In this document: positions 1 to 4,938 of the stretch, in pieces
Layout: each line of letters opens with the position of its first letter
Position numbering within the stretch: position 1 is the first letter of the stretch
NCBI GenBank assembly: GCA_017621015.1
Contig: JAGAUC010000281.1
Span: forward strand, 1 to 9,426
Origin: Clostridia bacterium
GTDB lineage: Bacteria; Bacillota; Clostridia; Oscillospirales; CAG-272
Direction: 5' to 3'
Length of the DNA: 9,426 nucleotides
Position numbers and translations under genes: made by a program
Notes under the pieces: generated by a model
What the model was told of the DNA's origin: nothing
The model's input: only the letters and a program-made list of their open reading frames with translations
The model's database searches: none

Positions 1-105
1 ACCGCACTTGGCGTTGCCAACCATACCTACGCCGTCCGCATCGGGCATCTCGCCCACATTTCTCGGATGGCTGAAATGATCCATAACCTTTTCACTGTAA
101 AGCAT
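1..105 (-). CDS. nifU: Fe-S cluster scaffold protein NifU/IscU, N-terminal part (cut by window edge)
   Basis: This is the first 35 codons of an IscU/NifU-type scaffold, on which Fe-S clusters are built from sulfur delivered by the cysteine desulfurase and then passed to apoproteins in the cytoplasm. The visible protein starts MLYSEKVMDHFSHPRNVGEM, the typical family N-terminus (an xVxDHFxxPRNVG-type block). It reaches a GNAKCG motif, whose Cys34 corresponds to the first of three conserved cluster-binding cysteines. The rest lies beyond position 1. The ATG at 105 is preceded by a GAGGGAG ribosome binding site (116-122, minus strand) about 10 nt away. It lies 24 bp downstream of nifS on the same strand, the usual clostridial nifS-nifU order, so the two are almost certainly one transcript. 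Whether it is a short IscU-like protein or a longer modular NifU cannot be seen. Confidence 0.9.
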   Translation of the reverse strand, partial: MLYSEKVMDHFSHPRNVGEMPDADGVGMVGNAKCG

Positions 106-129
106 ATTTATATTTCTCCCTCGATAAAA

Positions 130-1296
130 TTATTTGGCAGGATAGATCGGGCTCATGGCGCGAAGACGCTCCACGCTTTCCCGCACCGCCTTAATGATCG
201 CATCCACGTCCTCCTCGGTGTTGTCGTGCGACAGCGAGAAGCGAAGCGAGCCGTGCGCATCCTCAATGTCCACGCCGATCGACAAAAGCACGTGAGACGC
301 CTCCAGCGAGTTCGACGAGCACGCCGAGCCGGTCGACGCGCTGACACCCGCCATGTCCAGAAGCAGCAGCAGCCCCTCGCCCTCTACGTACGAGAAGGAA
401 AGATTGGCGTTTCCGGGCAGACGGAGCTCCCGATCACCGTTCAGGCGCGAATACGGCAGCGTAAGCAGGCCGTCAATGAGCTTGTTGCGAAGCGCGCGAA
501 CGCGCTCCATCTCGGGCAGACGGGCAACCGCCGCCTCAATGGCCACACCGAGTCCCACGATATACGGCACGTTCTCGGTGCCGCCGCGCTTTCCCTTTTC
601 CTGGCCGCCGCCGTCAATGAGATTGCGAACGCGAACACCCCGACGGATGTAAAGCGCTCCGATGCCCTTAGGCGCATGGATCTTGTGACCCGAAAGCGCC
701 AGCATATCGACGCCCAGCTCCTTTACGTTTACCGGAATGTTTCCAACCGCCTGCACCGCATCGGTGAACATCAGCGCCCCCTTTGCGTGCGCGATCTCAG
801 CGATCTCGCGAATGGGCTCGACGGTTCCGATCTCGTTGTTGGCCATCATAATGGCCACAACCGACGTATTTTCATCCACCGCCGCACGAAGCTCGTCCAT
901 TCGAATGACACCGCGCTCGTCCACGCCCACGTAGACGACCTCAAAGCCTTCCTTTTCCAGCGCCGCGCAGGTATGAAGCACCGCGTGATGCTCGATCTTG
1001 CTGGTAACGATCTTTTTACGCTTGGCCGACAGCATGTGTGCCGCGCCCTTGATGGCCCAGTTATCCGACTCCGAGCCGCAGGAGGTAAAATAGATCTCCG
1101 AGGGCTCCGCGCCGATGGCCGCCGCCACCTTGGCTCTTGCCGCGTCCACAAGCTCACGGGCTCTCTGGCCATCGGTGTGAAGGCTGGAGGGATTGCCCCA
1201 AAGCTCACGGAAGCAAGGCTCCATGGCGTCTATAACTTCCTTGGAAACGGGCGTTGTCGCCGCGTTATCCGCATAAATTCGTTTGCGATTTTCCAT
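130..1296 (-). CDS. nifS: Cysteine desulfurase NifS/IscS (PLP enzyme)
   Basis: This 388-aa cytoplasmic PLP enzyme of aminotransferase fold type I converts L-cysteine to L-alanine, holding the sulfur as an enzyme persulfide for Fe-S assembly and thio-modification. Family marks are YADNAATTP near the N-terminus (residues 8-16), the EHH block with the PLP-stacking His (about 103), ANNEIGTVEP (152-161), the cofactor contacts Asp179 and Gln182, and SGHKIHAPKG with the Schiff-base Lys205. The catalytic cysteine is Cys326 in STGSACSS, the loop form of the NifS/IscS group rather than the SufS group. Length is normal for the family. I chose the ATG at 1296 because AAAGGA lies 5-6 nt upstream. A GTG at 1332 would add 12 non-conserved residues and overlap the leader hairpin. 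The neighbour nifU follows 24 bp downstream. No iscR-type regulator gene is present in the window. Confidence 0.96.
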   Translation of the reverse strand: MENRKRIYADNAATTPVSKEVIDAMEPCFRELWGNPSSLHTDGQRARELVDAARAKVAAAIGAEPSEIYFTSCGSESDNWAIKGAAHMLSAKRKKIVTSKIEHHAVLHTCAALEKEGFEVVYVGVDERGVIRMDELRAAVDENTSVVAIMMANNEIGTVEPIREIAEIAHAKGALMFTDAVQAVGNIPVNVKELGVDMLALSGHKIHAPKGIGALYIRRGVRVRNLIDGGGQEKGKRGGTENVPYIVGLGVAIEAAVARLPEMERVRALRNKLIDGLLTLPYSRLNGDRELRLPGNANLSFSYVEGEGLLLLLDMAGVSASTGSACSSNSLEASHVLLSIGVDIEDAHGSLRFSLSHDNTEEDVDAIIKAVRESVERLRAMSPIYPAK

Positions 1297-1313
1297 GTGT
1301 ATCCTTTCAAAAC

Positions 1314-1330
1314 GGGGCAAAGCATGCCCC
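1314..1330 (-). promoter_or_regulatory. Hairpin in the nifS leader, possible weak attenuator
   Basis: In the predicted nifS leader, GGGGCA (1325-1330) pairs with TGCCCC (1314-1319) around a 5-nt loop and is followed by GTTTTG, a short U-rich run, just before the ribosome binding site. Overlapping segments can pair differently: GCAAAG (1340-1345) with CTTTGC (1317-1322), or AAAGCA (1334-1339) with TGCTTT (1319-1324). These pairings exclude the GGGGCA stem. The structure matches no named riboswitch that I recognise. The stem is seen in the sequence; a regulatory role is inference. Confidence 0.4.
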
Positions 1331-1352
1331 ACCTGCTTTCTTTGCGGTCTCT

Positions 1353-1381
1353 ATTGTATACTATTTTTGTCCATTTTGCAA
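1353..1381 (-). promoter_or_regulatory. Sigma-A-type promoter of nifS-nifU
   Basis: Read on the minus strand, a -35 box TTGCAA (1376-1381) and a -10 box TACAAT (1353-1358) are separated by exactly 17 bp. Transcription would start near 1346 and give a leader of about 50 nt before the nifS ATG. The -35 hexamer is identical to that of the pot promoter. The call rests on consensus match and position only. Confidence 0.7.
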
Positions 1382-1400
1382 CAGGGTTGTGAAATTTATT

Positions 1401-1420
1401 TTGTTAATTTTTTATTAACA
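1401..1420. promoter_or_regulatory. TTGTTAA/TTAACA palindrome, possible operator
   Basis: TGTTAAT (1402-1408) and ATTAACA (1414-1420) form a perfect 7-bp inverted repeat around TTTTT, inside an AT-rich stretch between the divergent nifS and M50 genes. The half-sites resemble those of the redox sensor Rex (TTGTTAA, N6, TTAACAA). Here the spacer between TTGTTAA and TTAACA is 7 bp and the last base is G, so the match is imperfect. It lies about 20 bp upstream of the nifS -35 box. Confidence 0.35.
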
Positions 1421-1445
1421 GGCGTGCGAGCCACGCCACGCCTGT
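1418..1445. repeat. GC-rich 9-bp inverted repeat upstream of the M50 gene
   Basis: ACAGGCGTG (1418-1426) and CACGCCTGT (1437-1445) are perfect complements around a 10-nt loop. An inner CACGCC (1432-1437) could instead pair with GGCGTG (1421-1426). No U tract follows on either strand, so it is not a standard terminator. It overlaps the neighbouring palindrome by three bases and ends 16 nt before the M50 ribosome binding site. It could be a 5' UTR stem or a protein-binding site. Confidence 0.45.
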
Positions 1446-1472
1446 ATTCTCAAACCCTTTCGGAGGAAAAAT

Positions 1473-2048
1473 ATGCTTCGGAAAATATCCGCTTCCCTTC
1501 TTTTTGCCGGACTTTTGCTCTGGGCACTCACCGTGCAGACGCACGTGCCGCTCCTAACCCTGGCCGCCATACTCATACACGAAGCCGGACACCTTCTGGC
1601 GGCTCATCTGATGCATATGAAGCCCAGCGGCGTTTCCGCTGACACCGTCGGCATTCGCCTTTTGTTTCGCGGCGTCCCTCCCTCCTATGGCAAGGAGATC
1701 CTTCTGTGTGCCGCAGGCCCCGCCGCCAACGTTTTCTCGCTCCTAATTGCCCTCCCCCTTTGCCAAGAAAACGGCGGCTTTTTCCTCTCCGTCTCCGCCG
1801 CGCTCGCCATTCTCAATCTTTTGCCCATCGAGGGCTTTGACGGCGGCCGAATCCTTCACAGCACTCTATGCCTTTGGCTTGCTCCCGACACCGCCGACCG
1901 CATTTCACAGGTGTTTTCCTTTCTCTTTTTATTTGTTCTTTGGTGTGTCTCGGTCTACCTCTTGATGCGCACGGGAAGTGAGCTTTCTCTGTTTTTGTTC
2001 TCCGCCGCCCTCTTTTTTCGCATTTTTCTTCAAAAAAAGGCCCCGTAA
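1473..2048 (+). CDS. Membrane zinc metalloprotease, M50 / site-2 protease family (SpoIVFB-like)
   Basis: This 191-aa, strongly hydrophobic protein carries all core marks of the intramembrane M50 proteases, which cut membrane-embedded or membrane-near substrates such as anti-sigma factors or pro-sigma factors. They are HEAGH at residues 36-40 (zinc ligands His36 and His40, catalytic Glu37), AGPAANV at 81-87, and NLLPIEGFDGG at 115-125 with the third zinc ligand Asp123. About five or six membrane segments are visible, including 7-20, 24-44, 78-96, 103-118 and 147-166. It has no PDZ or CBS domain, so it is near the minimal core and shorter than SpoIVFB. The ATG is fixed by GGAGG (1462-1466) six nt upstream. 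No partner such as SpoIVFA or a sigma factor lies beside it, so the substrate is unknown. Only a weak plus-strand promoter candidate is visible (TTGTGA at 1387, TTTTAT at 1410). Family is sure; a sporulation role is only possible. Confidence 0.88.
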   Translation: MLRKISASLLFAGLLLWALTVQTHVPLLTLAAILIHEAGHLLAAHLMHMKPSGVSADTVGIRLLFRGVPPSYGKEILLCAAGPAANVFSLLIALPLCQENGGFFLSVSAALAILNLLPIEGFDGGRILHSTLCLWLAPDTADRISQVFSFLFLFVLWCVSVYLLMRTGSELSLFLFSAALFFRIFLQKKAP

Positions 2049-2061
2049 GACAAGTTTTTTT
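2032..2061 (+). terminator. Weak terminator candidate after the M50 gene
   Basis: A run of seven A (2032-2038) near the end of the M50 gene can pair with seven T (2055-2061) across a 16-nt loop, and the T run would act as the U tract. The stem contains only A-U pairs, so termination would be poor. It overlaps the AT-rich DNA just upstream of the pot promoter, which may instead be an UP-like element. Confidence 0.25.
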
Positions 2062-2071
2062 CAAAAAGATA

Positions 2072-2100
2072 TTGCAATTTTGCTTCATATCTGTTAAAAT
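2072..2100 (+). promoter_or_regulatory. Sigma-A-type promoter with extended -10 for the pot operon
   Basis: A -35 box TTGCAA (2072-2077), a 17-bp spacer and a -10 box TAAAAT (2095-2100) are preceded by TGT, which gives an extended -10 (TGn). An A/T-tract stretch at 2055-2071 sits where an UP element would be. The predicted start is near 2107, giving a leader of about 58 nt before potA. It is the only clear promoter seen between here and the end of the window, so it may drive all seven downstream genes. Confidence 0.75.
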
Positions 2101-2116
2101 ATATCCATTCTAAAAT

Positions 2117-2132
2117 GCGAAAATGTTTTCGC
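2117..2132 (+). promoter_or_regulatory. Perfect 7-bp stem in the potA leader
   Basis: GCGAAAA (2117-2123) and TTTTCGC (2126-2132) are perfect complements separated by TG. As RNA this is a 6-bp stem closing a tetraloop; as DNA it is a near-perfect 16-bp palindrome. It lies about 10 nt after the predicted transcription start and 15 nt before the AAGGAG site. It could be a repressor site, since polyamine uptake is often controlled, or a stabilising 5' stem. No known class is recognised. Confidence 0.45.
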
Positions 2133-2158
2133 GAGTTTTGCATCAAAAAGGAGTATTT

Positions 2159-2188
2159 ATGCGGAATGGAGAAAAACAAGCTCATTGA
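2159..2188 (+). other. Nine-codon ORF overlapping the potA start
   Basis: An ATG at 2159 opens a reading frame of nine codons (MRNGEKQAH) ending with TGA at 2186-2188. It is in a different frame from potA, whose ATG at 2166 lies inside it. The AAGGAG at 2148-2153 is 5 nt from this ATG but 12 nt from the potA ATG, so the ribosome binding site is better placed for the short ORF. It may be a translated leader that lowers or couples potA translation, or chance. Confidence 0.3.
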
Positions 2189-3308
2189 GTTGAAAGGTAT
2201 TTGCAAGGAATTTGACGGCGAGCAGATCTTAAAGTCCATCGACCTTGACATTCACGATAAAGAATTTGTTACGCTGCTGGGACCCTCGGGCTGCGGCAAG
2301 ACCACAACCCTCCGTATCATCAGCGGCTTTGTGTCGCCTGACAGCGGCGACGTCATTTTCGACGGCAAAAAGATCAACGACGTGCCGCCCTATAAGCGCC
2401 TTGTCAATACCGTCTTCCAGAAATACGCGCTGTTCCCGCACCTGAACGTGTATGAGAACATCGCGTTCGGTCTTCGCGTCAAAAAGATCCCCGACGCCGA
2501 GATCCGCACCCGCGTAAAGGAAATGCTGGCGCTGGTCAACCTGCGCGGCTTTGAGCGAAAGAACGTCAATGTTCTCTCGGGCGGCCAGCAGCAGAGAGTG
2601 GCCATTGCACGTGCGCTGATCAATGAGCCCAAGGTACTGCTTCTGGATGAGCCGCTCGGCGCGCTCGACCTCAAGCTCCGCAAGGATATGCAAAACGAGC
2701 TGAAAAATATACAGGCCAAGACCGGCATCACCTTCATCTACGTCACGCACGACCAGGAGGAGGCCCTCTCGATGTCGGATACCGTTGTGGTCATGGCCGA
2801 CGGCAAGATCCAGCAGATCGGTACGCCGACCGACATTTACAACGAGCCCATCAACGCCTTTGTGGCCGACTTTATCGGTGAGTCCAACATTCTGGACGGC
2901 GTGATGATCTCGGACTATAAGGCCAAATTTGCGGGGCACACCTTTGAGTGCCTCGATAAGGGCTTTGCGCCCATGGAAAAGGTGGATATCGTCGTGCGCC
3001 CCGAGGACGTGGACGTTGTGGCCCCTGAAAAGGGTATGCTGCAGGGCGTGGTCACCGGTGTGACCTTCAAGGGCGTGCATTGGGAGATCATCGTGGACAT
3101 TCAGGGCTTCAAGTGGATGATCCAGACCACCGACTATTCCGCACCCGACACCACCATCGGTCTTTACATCGAGCCCGATGCCATCCACGTTATGAAAAAA
3201 TCCGAGTACTCCAATATGTTCGGTGACTATTCCAGCTTCAGCGATGAGTTCGACGAGCTTTCGGACGTGGAGTCGGTGGAGGATGAGGAGGAGGCCAAGG
3301 AGGAATGA
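2166..3308 (+). CDS. potA: Spermidine/putrescine ABC importer, ATP-binding protein PotA
   Basis: This 380-aa cytoplasmic ATPase powers polyamine uptake through PotB-PotC. ABC motifs appear in order: Walker A GPSGCGKTT (39-47), Q-loop Gln85 in VFQKYALFPH, signature LSGGQQQRVAIA (137-148), Walker B VLLLDEP with Asp161 and Glu162, D-loop GALD, and the switch His195 in YVTHDQEE. Residues from about 240 to 345 form the C-terminal TOBE-like regulatory domain with the VVRPEDV block (276-282). The length is close to E. coli PotA (378 aa). Residues 360-380 are unusually acidic, with 13 Asp/Glu in 21. I chose the ATG at 2166 because the conserved domain begins there. An in-frame ATG at 2115 has no ribosome binding site and would add residues encoded by the leader stem. 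The spacing from AAGGAG to 2166 is long (12 nt) because another ATG intervenes. The gene overlaps potB by 4 bp. Confidence 0.96.
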   Translation: MEKNKLIELKGICKEFDGEQILKSIDLDIHDKEFVTLLGPSGCGKTTTLRIISGFVSPDSGDVIFDGKKINDVPPYKRLVNTVFQKYALFPHLNVYENIAFGLRVKKIPDAEIRTRVKEMLALVNLRGFERKNVNVLSGGQQQRVAIARALINEPKVLLLDEPLGALDLKLRKDMQNELKNIQAKTGITFIYVTHDQEEALSMSDTVVVMADGKIQQIGTPTDIYNEPINAFVADFIGESNILDGVMISDYKAKFAGHTFECLDKGFAPMEKVDIVVRPEDVDVVAPEKGMLQGVVTGVTFKGVHWEIIVDIQGFKWMIQTTDYSAPDTTIGLYIEPDAIHVMKKSEYSNMFGDYSSFSDEFDELSDVESVEDEEEAKEE

Positions 3309-4129
3309 ACAAGCGCTCGTTTCTTGAGAGATTTGCGGCCGTGCCGCATACTGTCTGGGCGGTGCTCTTTATCCTCGCCCCCCTGCTTTTCGTCGTATAT
3401 TTCGCGTTTACCGATACGTACGGCAACTTTACCTTCGACAACATCACCATGCTGTCGAGCTATACGCATATTTTCGTTTTGTCGATCTGCTTTGCGCTGA
3501 TCGCCACCGCCATCTGCCTTATCATCGGCTATCCGCTGGCGTATATCATCTCCCAGCTTTCGCCGCGTCGGCAAAAGCTTCTGGTCGTTTTTCTGATGCT
3601 TCCGATGTGGATCAGCCTCCTCATCCGTACCTATTCGCTGATGGCCATTTTGGACAACGGCGGTCTTCTCAATTCGCTCCTTGTGTCCCTCGGGCTTGAC
3701 AAGATCAAGATCGTCGGCACATCGGGCGCGGTCATTCTGGGTATGGTGTACGATTTCCTGCCTTATATGGTGCTCCCCATCTACACGAGCATGTCCAAGC
3801 TGGACAAGCGTTACTACGAGGCGGCCGCCGACCTTGGCTGCAACAGCCTGAAAACGCTGTTCCGTGTTACGCTCCCGCTCTCTCTGCCCGGCGTGATCTC
3901 GGGCATCACCATGGTATTCGTTCCGTCCATCAGCACCTTCTACATCTCGCAAAAGCTGGGTGGCGGCTCGTTTGACCTGATCGGTGACACCATTGAAAGA
4001 CAGTTCAAGAACGTCAGCACCTATAACATCGGTGCGGCGATCTCGCTGGTCATGATGATCCTGATCTTGATCTCGGTGGCAGTTATGAACCGCTTTTCCG
4101 ACGAGGACGAGGGAGGTATGATCGTATGA
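3305..4129 (+). CDS. potB: Spermidine/putrescine ABC importer, permease PotB
   Basis: This 274-aa inner-membrane permease forms the polyamine channel with PotC. Six membrane segments are visible at about 15-37, 55-83, 92-115, 138-160, 195-215 and 241-262. The EAA loop that contacts PotA is YYEAAADLGCNSLKTLFRV (170-188), followed by LPLSLPG. The conserved N-terminal segment and the LPMWISLLIRTY block (99-110) are as in PotB and the related PotH. The ATG at 3305 overlaps the potA stop (ATGA). AAGGAGG at 3297-3303 is too close (1 nt), so the further GAGGAGGAGG run at 3284-3293 may serve as the ribosome binding site; both lie in codons of PotA's acidic tail. Translation is thus likely coupled to potA. 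It overlaps potC by 4 bp. Confidence 0.95.
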   Translation: MNKRSFLERFAAVPHTVWAVLFILAPLLFVVYFAFTDTYGNFTFDNITMLSSYTHIFVLSICFALIATAICLIIGYPLAYIISQLSPRRQKLLVVFLMLPMWISLLIRTYSLMAILDNGGLLNSLLVSLGLDKIKIVGTSGAVILGMVYDFLPYMVLPIYTSMSKLDKRYYEAAADLGCNSLKTLFRVTLPLSLPGVISGITMVFVPSISTFYISQKLGGGSFDLIGDTIERQFKNVSTYNIGAAISLVMMILILISVAVMNRFSDEDEGGMIV

Positions 4130-4938
4130 AAAAGCTCTCTCATGTCTATATGTGGGTGGTGTTTGCCCTTCTTTACGCCCCCATCCTTGTGCTGGTGCTG
4201 TTTTCCTTTAACCGCGCCGGCTCGCTCAACCATTTTTCGGGCTTTTCGCTTTATTGGTACCGTGAGCTGTTTCGCGATGCAACGGCGCTTACCGCGCTCC
4301 GCAATTCGCTGGTGCTGGCCGTCTCCTCGTCGCTGATCGCCACGGTGATCGGCACGCTGGCTGCGCTTGGCATCGACCGCACGAGAAGTAAATTTCTCAA
4401 GGGCTCGCTGACCTCGGTCACCAACATCCCGATGATGAATCCCGATATCGTGACCGGTGTTTCGATGATGCTTCTTTTCGTGGCGGCCGCCTCGGTTCCC
4501 TTTTTGCCGGTTCGCTTTGGCTTTACCACTATGCTCATCGCACACACCACCTTTAACCTGCCTTATATCATTCTTTCGGTGCTTCCTCGCTTTCGCCAGA
4601 TGGATAAGCATCTGCGCGAGGCGGCGCTGGACCTTGGCTGTACGCCCGCCAAGACCTTCTTTAAGGTCGAGCTTCCCGCCATCCTTCCCGGCATTGTTTC
4701 GGGGCTGATGATCGGCTTTACGCTCTCGCTGGACGACTTTGTCATCAGCCATTTCGTAAGCTCGCCCGACTTTCAGACGCTTCCGCTTTACGTCTACAAC
4801 CAGACCGCGCACGAGATCAAGTACAGCATGTACGCGCTGTGTGCGCTGATGGTCTTTGCCATTCTCGCACTCCTGCTCGCCGTCAACTTTGCCGGCGCCA
4901 AGGGCGAGAAAAAGCAAAAGAACGGAGGTGCGGCATGA
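4126..4938 (+). CDS. potC: Spermidine/putrescine ABC importer, permease PotC
   Basis: This 270-aa membrane protein is the second permease half. Six hydrophobic segments lie at about 7-28, 59-83, 105-127, 131-153, 188-210 and 235-256. The EAA loop LREAALDLGCTPAKTFFKVE (163-182) leads into LPAILPGIVSG. The N-terminal YAPILVLVLFSFN (17-29) and the LSLDDFVISHF block (200-210) are typical of PotC and PotI. The C-terminus is a short basic, cytoplasmic tail. The ATG overlaps the potB stop as ATGA, and GGAGG (4112-4116) lies 9 nt upstream. The same 4-bp overlap occurs with potD, so the four subunits are translationally coupled in the usual A-B-C-D order. Confidence 0.95.
   Translation: MKKLSHVYMWVVFALLYAPILVLVLFSFNRAGSLNHFSGFSLYWYRELFRDATALTALRNSLVLAVSSSLIATVIGTLAALGIDRTRSKFLKGSLTSVTNIPMMNPDIVTGVSMMLLFVAAASVPFLPVRFGFTTMLIAHTTFNLPYIILSVLPRFRQMDKHLREAALDLGCTPAKTFFKVELPAILPGIVSGLMIGFTLSLDDFVISHFVSSPDFQTLPLYVYNQTAHEIKYSMYALCALMVFAILALLLAVNFAGAKGEKKQKNGGAA

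Noticed and set aside
1297..1332. GTG start at 1332 adding 12 residues to NifS
   Set aside because: The ATG at 1296 has a good ribosome binding site and matches the normal family N-terminus; the extra residues come from the leader hairpin.
67..1392. 441-aa open frame on the plus strand opposite nifS
   Set aside because: It mirrors nifS, is rich in Arg and His as expected from a complement frame, and has no ribosome binding site or domain.
1283..1642. 119-aa plus-strand frame across the divergent region
   Set aside because: It runs through the nifS start, promoter and palindromes into the M50 gene in another frame, with no domain or ribosome binding site.
2115..2165. Upstream in-frame ATG extending PotA by 17 residues
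   Set aside because: There is no ribosome binding site before 2115, the extension is not PotA-like, and it would begin only a few bases after the predicted transcription start.
2229..3188. 319-aa open frame opposite potA, and similar ones opposite potB and potC (3227-3952, 4021-4917)
   Set aside because: These are complement shadows of conserved genes with low-complexity charged sequences and no start signals.
4839..4934. N-terminal extension of PotD to 4839
   Set aside because: It overlaps potC and would bury the lipoprotein signal peptide; the ATG at 4935 has GGAGG and the operon's ATGA overlap.
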